Shown in pieces: positions 35,127-48,791 of a stretch of 64,000 nucleotides of DNA. Within the stretch, counting starts at the first letter, position 1. The number at the start of each line of letters is the position of its first letter. The position numbers were made by a program, and so were the translations under genes. The DNA is from Zoogloea sp044344315. Its GTDB lineage: Bacteria; Pseudomonadota; Gammaproteobacteria; Burkholderiales; Rhodocyclaceae. The notes below the pieces were generated by a model. It was not told where the DNA came from. It searched no databases and worked only from the letters and a program-made list of their open reading frames with translations. The DNA is taken from assembly GCF_044344315.1 (NCBI RefSeq), contig NZ_JBIJDC010000007.1, forward strand, positions 9,303-73,302, read 5' to 3'.

Positions 35127-37300
35127 AAATGGGACGTTGTAGCTTCAGGTTTGGCGCATTGGCCGTAGCGGCCGTGCTGGGATGCATGGCCCCTGCGGCG
35201 CCTGTGCTAGCTCAAGTTACCGAGGCTGCCGTACCGGCTGGCAATCGAATCGAGAAGATGGTTGCTGCAGAGCAGGGAGGCAGCATCGTTCTCAAACTGA
35301 CCATGGCGCAGCCGTTGGCGGCGGCGCCTGGCAGCTTCAGTGTGGCCAATCCTGCGCGGATTGCCTTCGACTTTCCGGATACGGCCAATGGCCTTGGCCG
35401 GAACAGTCAGGTTCTGAATACCGGTGATCTACGCAGCGTGAATATCGTGCAGGTGGGGGATCGTACCCGGCTGGTACTGAACCTCTCCCGGGTTTATCCC
35501 TACGAGACGCGGATCGAGGAGCGGGATGTCTTCATCACCCTGGCCTCCGGACCTTTCAAGGAAGCCACGGGGATGGTTCCCCAGGCCACCCAGTTTGCGC
35601 CGGCGGTGGCCGGACAAAACGAGAAACACGCTATCCGTGACGTCAACTTCCGTCGAGGGAAAGATGGAGAGGGCCGTCTGGTGGTCGATCTTTCCGACCC
35701 CAATGCGGGTATCGACATCCGCCAGCAGGGAACCAGCCTGATCGTCGACTTCCTCAAGACAGACGTTCCCGAGCAGCTTCGCCGCAAACTTGATGTAGTG
35801 GATTTCGGTACGCCGGTTTCATCGGTGGTTACCCAGGCCCAGGGCGGCAATGTGCGCATGACGGTAACGCCCCGTGGCCTCTGGGAGCACAACGCCTACC
35901 AGAGCGACAACCAGTTTGTGCTTGAGGTTAAGCCTGTCAAGGAAGACCCGAACAAGCTGACTCAGGGGGCGGGCAAGGCGCGCTTCGGTGGAGAGAAGCT
36001 GTCCCTCAATTTCCAGAACATCGACGTGCGTTCGGTGCTTCAGGTGATTGCCGACTTCACCAACTTCAACATCATCACCAGTGATTCCGTTCAGGGCAAC
36101 CTGACCCTGCGTCTGAAGGACGTGCCTTGGGATCAGGCTCTGGACATCATTCTCCAGGCCCGTGGCCTGGATCTGCGCAAGAACGGCAACGTGATCTGGA
36201 TTGCACCGCGGGACGAACTCGCAGCCAGGGAAAAGCTTGATCTCGAGTCCAAGGCGCAGATCGGTGATCTTGAGCCTCTGCGTACGGAGAGCTTCCAGAT
36301 CAATTATCACAAGGCCAAGAACGTTGCGGAGTTCCTTAAAAGCAAGGATCAAAGCGTGCTCTCCAAGCGCGGCAGCGTAGTACCCGATGAGCGTAGCAAC
36401 AAGATCTTCGTCAATGACGTGGCCTCGCGGCTGGAAGAACTGCGCCGCCTGATCGCCGAGATCGACGTGGAGGTGCGCCAGGTGCTTATCGAGGCGCAGA
36501 TTGTGGAGGCCACGGACACCTTTACCCGAAACCTTGGCGTGCGCCTCGGTTTTGGCGGCAAGACCGGCGGGCTGCTTGGAAAGACGGATGGTGGCGTTTC
36601 TGTGTACCGAAATACTTTCGGGTCCGGGACGCTATCCTCGACGGGCTATCAGGCGGGTCAAATCTCCACGGTGCCCAACTTCAACGAGTCGCTGGCTGTT
36701 AACCTGCCGGCCTCGACCATTAACGGCAAACAGGCTGGCGCTTTTTCCCTTGCTCTGTGGAACAGCGCAGCAACCCGTTTCATCGACATGGAGGTGTCTG
36801 CACTCGAGGCTGATGGCAGGGGTAAGGTGGTGTCCAGGCCCCGCGTCATGACGGCAGACAAGGTCGAGGCTCTCATCGAGCAGGGTACGGAGGTGCCCTT
36901 CCAGACCCAGGGGGGTGGAACAACAGCGCCTACCGTCTCCTTCAAGAAGGCCAACCTGGCGCTCAAGGTCAAGCCTCAGATCACGCCGGATGGCAAGGTG
37001 ATGATGAGTATCGAGGTTAACAAGGACCAACCCCGTTACGATCGTCCTGTGGCCAACGGCAACGTGCCGATCGACACCAAGCATGTGAAGACCGAAGTCG
37101 TGGTGGAAAATGGTGGCACCATCGTGATTGGCGGCATCTACACGCAGGACGTGTCCAACAATACGGTTAAAATTCCTTTCCTGGGCGATCTTCCCGTGCT
37201 TGGTTACCTGTTCCGCAGTAACGAGCGGACCGACAACAAGACCGAGCTGCTCATTTTCATTACGCCCCGCATCATCAACGATCAGCTGGGTTTGCGCTGA
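35123..37300 (+). CDS. pilQ: Type IV pilus secretin PilQ
   Basis: 725 aa. A signal peptide (about residues 1-30) is followed by two AMIN domains that bind peptidoglycan, a secretin N0 domain (FQNIDVRSVLQVIADFTNFNIITSDSV), an N1 domain, and the C-terminal secretin barrel. GGIYTQDVSNNTVKIPFLGDLPVLGYLFRS and LLIFITPRII are the secretin signature. It forms the outer-membrane pore for the pilus. The ATG at 35123 overlaps the pilP stop (ATGA). Confidence 0.96.
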   Translation: MKMGRCSFRFGALAVAAVLGCMAPAAPVLAQVTEAAVPAGNRIEKMVAAEQGGSIVLKLTMAQPLAAAPGSFSVANPARIAFDFPDTANGLGRNSQVLNTGDLRSVNIVQVGDRTRLVLNLSRVYPYETRIEERDVFITLASGPFKEATGMVPQATQFAPAVAGQNEKHAIRDVNFRRGKDGEGRLVVDLSDPNAGIDIRQQGTSLIVDFLKTDVPEQLRRKLDVVDFGTPVSSVVTQAQGGNVRMTVTPRGLWEHNAYQSDNQFVLEVKPVKEDPNKLTQGAGKARFGGEKLSLNFQNIDVRSVLQVIADFTNFNIITSDSVQGNLTLRLKDVPWDQALDIILQARGLDLRKNGNVIWIAPRDELAAREKLDLESKAQIGDLEPLRTESFQINYHKAKNVAEFLKSKDQSVLSKRGSVVPDERSNKIFVNDVASRLEELRRLIAEIDVEVRQVLIEAQIVEATDTFTRNLGVRLGFGGKTGGLLGKTDGGVSVYRNTFGSGTLSSTGYQAGQISTVPNFNESLAVNLPASTINGKQAGAFSLALWNSAATRFIDMEVSALEADGRGKVVSRPRVMTADKVEALIEQGTEVPFQTQGGGTTAPTVSFKKANLALKVKPQITPDGKVMMSIEVNKDQPRYDRPVANGNVPIDTKHVKTEVVVENGGTIVIGGIYTQDVSNNTVKIPFLGDLPVLGYLFRSNERTDNKTELLIFITPRIINDQLGLR

Positions 37301-37312
37301 TCACTGGCCTGA

Positions 37313-39403
37313 ATGGATTTTTCAATGCGTGAATTTTTCTCAGCGGCTGTCCGCTCCCATGCCCGACTCATCGGCCCGTCCCTGATTGCGCTGGCGTTGG
37401 TCAGTTGCGGCGGCGGCGGCGGAGGCGGTGGTTCCACCAGTTGCCCTGGGGGCTTTCTGACTTGCAATGGGACGGGAACCGACGGCGGCACGACCACGCA
37501 GACTCCGAAGGTCACCATGACTCTGGTGGACGCCGGAACGGGCGTAGCCACCAATAACCTGACATCGGGAAAGCCGCTGACGGTTCGCGCGGTGCTAGTG
37601 TCGGCCACCGGGCTGCCGCTGGCAAACCGGGTGGTCACGTTTTCCACCAATTCGTCCCTGGCGATCTTTGACCCGGCCTCGGGTACCCGCCTGACCGATG
37701 CGAATGGTCTCGCCACGATCAATCTGCTGGCTGCCGATCTGGCGTCCAGCGGGGCCGCAGAGGTTACCGCCACCGTCGATGTGGATGGAGCTTCGGTCAC
37801 TCAGAAAATTGCGTATGCCGTCAGCCCGGGCTCTGTGACCCTGTCCAATCTCTCGGCGAACTCCAGTTCTCTGAGTGCCTACGGCAGCACCTCAGTCTCG
37901 GTCCAGGTGTTCTTCAATGGTGCACTTACGACGACGCCACTTACAGTCAACTTCTCGTCAGGCTGTGACAGCAACGGCAAGGCCAGCATCACCAAGAGCG
38001 CTGCGACGATCAATGGTGTTGCAACAGCGACCTACACCGACAAAGGCTGTGCCGGCTCCGACATCATCACCGCCTCCCTGCAGGGAACATCGGCTCAGAC
38101 CACGATCGCTGTGGCTGCGCCGAAGGCGTCGAACATCGGTTACGTTTCGGCCAATCCTTCCTCGATGGCCCTTGCGGGTACGGGCGGAGCAGGGTTGTCG
38201 TCCAGTTCTGTCGTGACCTTCAAGGTTGTGGACAGCACAAACAATCCGGTTGCCTCCAAGGCTGTCAGTTTCGATCTTTCCACTCGTGTGGGTGGAATCA
38301 AGCTTAACAATCAGAGCTCAGGCGCAGTGCAGGCAACCTCCGATGCCTCCGGTCTGGTGAGCGTAACGGTCTCTGCAGGTTCCGTACCGACACCGGTCTG
38401 GGTGACTGCAGCGCTGGTGGATGATCCGACCATCGTCACGCAATCCACCAATCTCACGATCTCTACGGGCCGTCCGACTCAGGATCGTTTCTCCCTTTCG
38501 ATCGGGACCTTCAATATCGAGGGGTGGAATCGGGATGGTACGACGACAAGTGCTAACGTGTTCGCATTCGACCGGCTGGGAAACCCGGTGGCCGATGGGA
38601 CGGTTATCAATTTCATCAGTGAAGGTGCGGGCATTCAGCCTTCCTGCGTCACTGCAGCCGGCTCGTGCAGCGTCACTGTTACCAGCGGCGAGTTCCGTCC
38701 TCGTGTCGATAGCGAGCCCTCTACTTTTTCTGTTAAGGCCGGTCGAGTGACCATCCTTGCCTATGCCCAAGGCGAGGAGAGCTTTGACGATCAGAATCAG
38801 AACAACATCTATGATTCGGGTGAGGTTTTCCGCGATCTGGGTGATGCTTTCGTCGATAACACCGAGGACAAGGTGTGGGCTTCAGGTGAGCGGGAGATCC
38901 AGTTCAGTGCCTTGAACACCTCCGCGTGCCCGGCTTATCCAGGTGATGGGCGATATGCCAGCGCGCCCTACAAGGCGGGTACTTGTGATGGAGTGTGGGG
39001 CAACGCTCACGTACGCCGGAATCTGGTGTTCGTGCTCTCCAGTCATGTAATCGGGACCGTGACCCCGTCTACTTTCACCTTCCCGAGAACGGTGCCGCAG
39101 GTTTGTACGGGTTCGTTTACGTTCCGCATGTCGGACATCAACAACAACCCGCTCCCTGCAGGGGCTACGCTGACGGCCACTTCGAATGTGACCTACACGA
39201 ATGACACGGGAGAAACGGTAAAGGCTACGGTTTCGTTCCCCCCGGGCAACGACAAGATATCGAATACCAATGCACCGGGGGGGACTTTCCACTCCGTCAT
39301 AGTCGAAGGCTCCAAGTGCACGACGCCGTTGACCGGCTCTATCGGCATCACCGTGACTTCTCCGAGCGGGAGCGCAAGCGGCGCCAACCTTACGATTAAC
39401 TGA
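37313..39403 (+). CDS. Lipoprotein with Ig-like (Big_1/invasin-type) repeats
   Basis: 696 aa. The signal sequence ends IALALVSC, followed by eight glycines, a flexible lipoprotein linker. Ig-like domains then follow: VRAVLVSATGLPLANRVVTFST...DANGLATINL, VSVQVFFNGA, VTFKVVDSTNNPVASKAVSF...TSDASGLVSVTV and VFAFDRLGNPVADGTVINF. The repeated pattern 'N.V.N..V.F' with 'D..G.A...' is that of Big_1/invasin domains. An EF-hand-like acidic stretch (DDQNQNNIYDSG) lies near residue 490. It is probably surface- or periplasm-facing. It sits between pilQ and aroK, so a pilus or adhesion role is possible but unproven. Met5 (37325) is an alternative start. Confidence 0.75.
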   Translation: MDFSMREFFSAAVRSHARLIGPSLIALALVSCGGGGGGGGSTSCPGGFLTCNGTGTDGGTTTQTPKVTMTLVDAGTGVATNNLTSGKPLTVRAVLVSATGLPLANRVVTFSTNSSLAIFDPASGTRLTDANGLATINLLAADLASSGAAEVTATVDVDGASVTQKIAYAVSPGSVTLSNLSANSSSLSAYGSTSVSVQVFFNGALTTTPLTVNFSSGCDSNGKASITKSAATINGVATATYTDKGCAGSDIITASLQGTSAQTTIAVAAPKASNIGYVSANPSSMALAGTGGAGLSSSSVVTFKVVDSTNNPVASKAVSFDLSTRVGGIKLNNQSSGAVQATSDASGLVSVTVSAGSVPTPVWVTAALVDDPTIVTQSTNLTISTGRPTQDRFSLSIGTFNIEGWNRDGTTTSANVFAFDRLGNPVADGTVINFISEGAGIQPSCVTAAGSCSVTVTSGEFRPRVDSEPSTFSVKAGRVTILAYAQGEESFDDQNQNNIYDSGEVFRDLGDAFVDNTEDKVWASGEREIQFSALNTSACPAYPGDGRYASAPYKAGTCDGVWGNAHVRRNLVFVLSSHVIGTVTPSTFTFPRTVPQVCTGSFTFRMSDINNNPLPAGATLTATSNVTYTNDTGETVKATVSFPPGNDKISNTNAPGGTFHSVIVEGSKCTTPLTGSIGITVTSPSGSASGANLTIN

Positions 39404-39452
39404 TGACTGTTCCGGGGATTCCTAGCCGAGCCCCGGTCCCATGGGGCGGGGC

Positions 39453-39980
39453 ATGAATCATCCCAAATGTATTGTTCTGGTCGGAATGCCCGGTTCCGGC
39501 AAGACAACCGTAGGCCGGGAGCTTGCCAAGCGCCTCGGCCTTCGGTTTGTCGACAGCGATCACGAAATCGAACAGCGTACCGGCGTCAAGATTCCGACGA
39601 TTTTCGAGATCGAGGGGGAAGATGGGTTTCGCAAACGCGAAACCTGCACCCTTGACGCGCTCACCCAGGAATCCGGCCTGGTGCTGGCCACCGGTGGTGG
39701 TGCGGTGATCAACCCCATCAACAGGGAGTTGTTGTCGGCGCGGGGGGTGGTGATCTACCTCAATGTGCCTCCGCACATACTTTGGGAGCGCACCCGTCAC
39801 GACCGTAGTCGTCCGCTGTTGCAGGTGCCCGATCCGCGGGGGCGCCTCCAGCAACTCTTCGTTGCCCGCGATCCTCTTTACCGCGAAGCCGCACACATCA
39901 TCGTCGAAGGTGGGCGAGGAACGCCCCATGCCATGGTCCGGATGATCGAGAAAGAACTGCAGATCCTATGCGCACATTGA
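39453..39980 (+). CDS. aroK: Shikimate kinase
   Basis: 175 aa. P-loop GMPGSGKTTVG, FVDSDHEIEQRTGVKIPTIFEIEGEDGFRKRE (shikimate-binding Asp and Arg) and LATGGGAV are present. It phosphorylates shikimate. The ATG at 39453 is preferred over 39441 because GGGGCGGGG lies just before it. The 3' end overlaps aroB by 13 nt. Confidence 0.96.
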   Translation: MNHPKCIVLVGMPGSGKTTVGRELAKRLGLRFVDSDHEIEQRTGVKIPTIFEIEGEDGFRKRETCTLDALTQESGLVLATGGGAVINPINRELLSARGVVIYLNVPPHILWERTRHDRSRPLLQVPDPRGRLQQLFVARDPLYREAAHIIVEGGRGTPHAMVRMIEKELQILCAH

Positions 39981-41050
39981 ACGTCGAGCTCGCCGAGCGA
40001 AGCTATCCGATCCGGATCGGCGCTGGGTTGATCGGTGACCCGGCTCTCATCCTGCCCTATCTCAAGACGCGGCGTGTTGCCGTTGTCACCAACGATGTGG
40101 TCGGTCCGCTCTACCTTGCAGCTTTCGTAGCGGGCCTGCGGGCTCAGGGGCTGCAGGTGACTGAGATTGTTCTGCCCGATGGCGAGGCCAACAAGGATTG
40201 GCCGACTCTGAACCTCATCTTCGACGGACTGCTCGCCGCGCGCTGTGACCGCAGCACCACCCTGATCGCCCTCGGCGGCGGTGTGGTCGGGGATATGGTC
40301 GGATTTGCCGCTGCCACCTACCAGCGGGGCGTGCCCTTCATTCAGGTACCGACAACACTGCTGTCTCAGGTGGATTCCTCGGTGGGGGGGAAGACCGCCA
40401 TCAATCATCCCCTCGGCAAGAACATGATCGGCGCCTTCTATCAGCCCCGGCTGGTCCTCGCCGATACGCAAGTTCTCAATACCCTGCCGGATCGGGAGCT
40501 CAAGGCAGGGCTGGCTGAAGTCATCAAGTACGGCCTGATCCGTGATCTGCCCTTTCTCGATTGGATCGAATCCCATCTGGAGCGTCTCCTCGCGCGGGAT
40601 CCGGAGGCCCTTGCGGAGGCGGTCGAACGCTCCTGCCGCAACAAGGCCGAGGTGGTGGCCGCTGACGAAACCGAGCAGGGTGAGCGGGCGACGCTCAACC
40701 TCGGCCACACCTTTGGTCATGCCATCGAGACGGGGCTGGGTTACGGCGAGTGGCTGCACGGCGAAGCCGTCGCTGCTGGCACCATCATGGCCGCCGATCT
40801 CTCCCGGCGACTCGGCTGGCTCACCGACGATGAAGTGGTGCGGGTCAAGCTCATCCACGAGAGGGCAGGGCTACCCGTGATCGGACCGGCGCTTGGCGCT
40901 GATCGCTACCTGGAACTCATGTCCCATGACAAAAAGGTGTCGGATGGCACGCTCCGGCTCGTGCTCCTCAAGGGGGTTGGCCGGGCGGTGATCAGTTCCG
41001 AGGCAAGCCCGGCCCAGATGCGGGCCAGCATTGAAGCGTGTTGCGCCTAG
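39968..41050 (+). CDS. aroB: 3-dehydroquinate synthase
   Basis: 360 aa NAD-dependent enzyme. LPDGEANKDWPTL, GGGVVGDMVGFAAATYQRG (NAD loop), PTTLLSQVDSSVGGKTAINHPLGKNMIGAFYQP and the zinc ligands in ARATLNLGHTFGHAIET-type sequence are present. It follows aroK in the shikimate pathway pair. Confidence 0.97.
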   Translation: MRTLNVELAERSYPIRIGAGLIGDPALILPYLKTRRVAVVTNDVVGPLYLAAFVAGLRAQGLQVTEIVLPDGEANKDWPTLNLIFDGLLAARCDRSTTLIALGGGVVGDMVGFAAATYQRGVPFIQVPTTLLSQVDSSVGGKTAINHPLGKNMIGAFYQPRLVLADTQVLNTLPDRELKAGLAEVIKYGLIRDLPFLDWIESHLERLLARDPEALAEAVERSCRNKAEVVAADETEQGERATLNLGHTFGHAIETGLGYGEWLHGEAVAAGTIMAADLSRRLGWLTDDEVVRVKLIHERAGLPVIGPALGADRYLELMSHDKKVSDGTLRLVLLKGVGRAVISSEASPAQMRASIEACCA

Positions 41051-41067
41051 ATCCGGTTGACCAGGCA

Positions 41068-42192
41068 ATGACGCAGCTGGCGCCCTACGCCGTCACGGAA
41101 GCCAACAGCCGGGGCCGCCAGCTTGCTGAAGCGCCCCCTACGGCTCGGGGCGAGTTTCAGCGTGATCGGGACCGGATCGTGCACTGCACCGCGTTTCGGC
41201 GGCTTGAATACAAAACCCAGGTGTTTGTGAACCATGAAGGGGATCTGTTTCGCACCCGCCTGACCCACAGCATCGAGGTCGCCCAGATCACCCGCTCCAT
41301 TGCCCGCGCCCTGCACCTCAACGAGGATCTGGCCGAGGCTGTGGCCCTTTCCCACGATCTCGGTCACACCCCCTTCGGCCATGCCGGCCAGGAGGCGCTG
41401 AATACCTGCATGAAGGATTTTGGCGGTTTTGAGCACAACCTCCAGTCCCTTCGAACCGTTGATCTGCTTGAGGAAAGCTACGCCGAATTCAACGGTCTCA
41501 ATCTCATGCACGAGACCCGGGAGGGCATTCTCAAGCATTGTTCGCCCAAGAATGCCGAGCTGCTCGGTGACATCGGCAGGCGTTTTATCGAAGGGCGTCA
41601 GCCCTCCCTCGAGGCCCAGCTGGCCAATCTGGCTGACGAGATCGCCTATAACAACCACGATGTGGATGACGGCCTGCGTTCCGGGCTGATCACGCTCGAA
41701 CAGCTCGAAGCCGTGCCAATATTCGTACATAAGCGGCAGATCGTCGAAGCGGCTTATCCGGGCATTGGTGGTCGGCGGCTGATTCACGAAACCATCCGGC
41801 GGATGGTGAACATGATGGCAGTCGACCTGATCGAGCAGACCCGCAGCAATATCGCCGACGCCTGTGTCGGCACCCTTGATGACGTGAGGGCCGCTCCGCG
41901 GCTCGTAGCCTACAGCCCTGGCCTGCTGCCCGAGCTGCGTGTTCTCAAGACCTTTCTGCGTGACAACCTGTACCATCACTATCAGGTGCTGCGCATGACC
42001 GACAAGGCGCGGCGCATCATCCAGGACCTCTTCGGGGCGTTCATGAGCGATCCCCGCCTGCTGCCGCCCCAATACCAGCTGATGGCCCGTACCGACAAGC
42101 CACGGGCCATCGCTGACTACATCGCCGGGATGACCGATCGCTATGCGATGCGTGAGCATCGGCGCCTGTTTGCCGTCGGCGAGATCCATTGA
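41068..42192 (+). CDS. dgt: Deoxyguanosinetriphosphate triphosphohydrolase-like protein
   Basis: 374 aa HD-domain phosphohydrolase. FRTRLTHSIEVAQITRSIARAL and ALSHDLGHTPFGHAGQEAL contain the metal-binding H...HD, and NNHDVDDGL supplies the distal Asp. It matches the dGTPase-like SAMHD1-related family that often follows aroB. The ATG at 41068 is chosen; a TTG at 41038 would overlap aroB. Confidence 0.93.
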   Translation: MTQLAPYAVTEANSRGRQLAEAPPTARGEFQRDRDRIVHCTAFRRLEYKTQVFVNHEGDLFRTRLTHSIEVAQITRSIARALHLNEDLAEAVALSHDLGHTPFGHAGQEALNTCMKDFGGFEHNLQSLRTVDLLEESYAEFNGLNLMHETREGILKHCSPKNAELLGDIGRRFIEGRQPSLEAQLANLADEIAYNNHDVDDGLRSGLITLEQLEAVPIFVHKRQIVEAAYPGIGGRRLIHETIRRMVNMMAVDLIEQTRSNIADACVGTLDDVRAAPRLVAYSPGLLPELRVLKTFLRDNLYHHYQVLRMTDKARRIIQDLFGAFMSDPRLLPPQYQLMARTDKPRAIADYIAGMTDRYAMREHRRLFAVGEIH

Positions 42193-42225
42193 GGCCGGGC
42201 TGCCATGCGGCAGCGCAAAAATTCC

Positions 42226-42255
42226 TTGAAGAACGGGCGCCTGCGGCGGTATATT
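42226..42255 (+). promoter_or_regulatory. Candidate sigma-70 promoter for gltBD
   Basis: TTGAAG (42226-42231) and TATATT (42250-42255) are separated by 18 bp, 170 bp before the gltB start. The spacing and hexamers are good for sigma-70. Transcripts would begin near 42262 and run into the hairpin at 42305. Confidence 0.5.
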
Positions 42256-42304
42256 CGACCCTCGCCCAATGTGTTTGAACGGTCTCCTCGTCGGGATCGA
42301 GCGT

Positions 42305-42334
42305 AGCCGGCTGGCCAGCATCCGCCGGCTTTTT
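42305..42334 (+). terminator. Intrinsic terminator/attenuator in the gltB leader
   Basis: AGCCGGC and GCCGGCT form a 7-bp stem with a 12-nt loop, followed by TTTTT. It lies 50 bp downstream of the candidate promoter and 91 bp before gltB. It could end dgt transcripts or act as a leader attenuator for gltB. Confidence 0.65.
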
Positions 42335-42425
42335 CACGGTTCGGACGGGGCGACTTTCCGCAGTTTGAATGTCCGGTGCCGCAGGAATGCTGGTGCCGGT
42401 GTGTGTTGTGTCGAGGAAAAACAAG

Positions 42426-47102
<4,677 letters not shown>

Positions 47103-47103
47103 C

Positions 47104-48567
47104 ATGGGCAAGCCAACTGGATTTCTCGAGTACCAGCGTCTTTCCGAGGCCTACGCCCCGGTCGAGCAGCGTCTCAAGCACTACAAGGAGTTCGTCGATC
47201 ACCTGAGCGACGACGAGGCCGCCAAGCAGGGCGCCCGCTGCATGGACTGTGGCGTGCCCTTCTGCAACAACGGCTGTCCGGTGAACAACATCATTCCCGA
47301 CTGGAATGACCTGGTGTTCCGGGGCAACTGGAAGGAGGCCATCGCCGTCCTGCACTCCACCAACAACTTCCCGGATTTCACCGGCCGGATCTGCCCCGCC
47401 CCGTGCGAGGCGGCCTGCACGCTGAACATCAACACCGACGCGGTGGGCATCAAGTCCATCGAGCACGCCATCATCGACAAGGCCTGGGAAAACGGCTGGG
47501 TCGTACCGCAGCCGCCCACGTCCAAGACCGGCAAGAAGGTTGCCGTCGTCGGCTCCGGCCCGGCCGGCCTGGCCGCGGCCCAGCAACTGGCGCGTGTCGG
47601 CCACGATGTCACCGTCTTCGAGAAGAGCTCCCGCATCGGCGGCCTGCTGCGTTACGGTATCCCCGACTTCAAGATGGAGAAGTCCCATATCGACCGTCGT
47701 GTCGCGCAGATGGAAGCCGAAGGCGTGACCTTCCGCACCAAGGTCTGTGTCGGCACCAAGCCCGGCGTCACCGGTATCAACGATGACGCAGTGGAAGTGG
47801 TGACGGCTGACCAGCTCAAGTCCGAGTTCGATGCGGTGATCCTGGCTGCCGGTTCCGAAGTGCCCCGCGACCTGCCCGTTCCGGGCCGCGAGCTGGCCGG
47901 CGTGCATTTTGCGCTCGAGCTGCTGGTGCCCCAGAACAAGGAAGTGGCCGGCGACGACAAGAACCCCATCTCCGCCACCGGCAAGCACGTCATCGTGATC
48001 GGTGGTGGTGATACCGGTTCCGACTGTGTGGGCACCTCCAACCGTCACGGTGCTGCATCCGTGACCCAGTTTGAAGTGATGCCCGAGCCGCCGAAGGAAG
48101 AGAACCGTCCGCTGACCTGGCCCTACTGGCCGATCAAGCTGCGCACCTCTTCCTCCCACGACGAGGGTTGTCAGCGCGAGTTTGCCGTGTCCACCAAGGA
48201 ATTCATCGGTGAAAACGGCAAGGTCAAGGCTCTGCGCACCGTCGAACTCGAGTGGAAGGACGGCAAGCCGTCCGAAGTCCCGGGTTCGGAGCGTGAGCTG
48301 CCGGCCGATCTGGTGTTGTTTGCCATGGGCTTCACCAATCCGGTGGCGTCGCTGCTGGAAGCCTTCGGTGTCGACAAGGATGCCCGCGGCAACGCCAAGG
48401 CCACCACTGACGGCGAAGGCTGCTACGCCACCAACGTGGCCAAGGTCTTTGCCGCCGGTGACGTCCGCCGCGGTCAGTCCCTGGTGGTGTGGGCCATCCG
48501 CGAAGGCCGTCAGGCCGCCCGCGAGGTGGACACCTTCCTGATGGGCAGCAGCGTCCTGCCGCGCTGA
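47104..48567 (+). CDS. gltD: Glutamate synthase (NADPH) small subunit
   Basis: 487 aa. The N-terminal cysteine clusters CMDCGVPFCNNGCPVNN and CPAPCEAACTL bind two 4Fe-4S clusters. FAD binds at GSGPAGLAAAQQL and NADPH at GGGDTGSDC. AAGDVRRGQSLVVWAI is at the C-terminus. It feeds electrons from NADPH to GltB. Confidence 0.97.
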   Translation: MGKPTGFLEYQRLSEAYAPVEQRLKHYKEFVDHLSDDEAAKQGARCMDCGVPFCNNGCPVNNIIPDWNDLVFRGNWKEAIAVLHSTNNFPDFTGRICPAPCEAACTLNINTDAVGIKSIEHAIIDKAWENGWVVPQPPTSKTGKKVAVVGSGPAGLAAAQQLARVGHDVTVFEKSSRIGGLLRYGIPDFKMEKSHIDRRVAQMEAEGVTFRTKVCVGTKPGVTGINDDAVEVVTADQLKSEFDAVILAAGSEVPRDLPVPGRELAGVHFALELLVPQNKEVAGDDKNPISATGKHVIVIGGGDTGSDCVGTSNRHGAASVTQFEVMPEPPKEENRPLTWPYWPIKLRTSSSHDEGCQREFAVSTKEFIGENGKVKALRTVELEWKDGKPSEVPGSERELPADLVLFAMGFTNPVASLLEAFGVDKDARGNAKATTDGEGCYATNVAKVFAAGDVRRGQSLVVWAIREGRQAAREVDTFLMGSSVLPR

Positions 48568-48585
48568 GGCCAGTACCGCCCCAAG

Positions 48586-48611
48586 AAAAAGCCCGCAATT
48601 GCGGGCTTTTT
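48586..48611 (+). terminator. Intrinsic terminator after gltD
   Basis: A perfect palindrome: AAAAAGCCCGCAA joined to its reverse complement TTGCGGGCTTTTT. It lies 19 bp after the gltD stop and is a textbook rho-independent terminator, usable in both directions. Confidence 0.9.
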
Positions 48612-48664
48612 CGTTTTGACGCGGGGTGCGTACCTTTATGGATATCGCGATGTGCTGGCTTGAG

Positions 48665-48761
48665 GAGGGGCGACTTGTAGGGGCGACTTCAGTCGCCCAT
48701 CGCGGGTTGAGCACCGGCATGCCCTTCATCGAAGTCCGCGGGCGACTAAAGTCGCCCCTAC
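48665..48761. repeat. REP-like interspersed element, copy A
   Basis: The left arm GTAGGGGCGACTTCAGTCGC starts at 48677 and is itself able to fold. The inverted right arm GGGCGACTAAAGTCGCCC starts at 48740 and ends in CTAC. A partial extra left head (GAGGGGCGACTT) precedes it at 48665. The spacer contains GGCATGCCCTTCATCGAAGT. Copy B at 52985-53083 has the same parts in the same order. It lies in the convergent gap between gltD and ackA. Function unknown; such elements often affect mRNA 3' ends. Confidence 0.85.
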
Positions 48762-48791
48762 GGGAGGAGAGCTCCCGTAACGCGGCGTCTC

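Noticed and set aside
48665..48761. CRISPR-like repeat
   Set aside because: Heads are inverted, not direct, with one spacer and no cas genes; it is a REP-type doublet.
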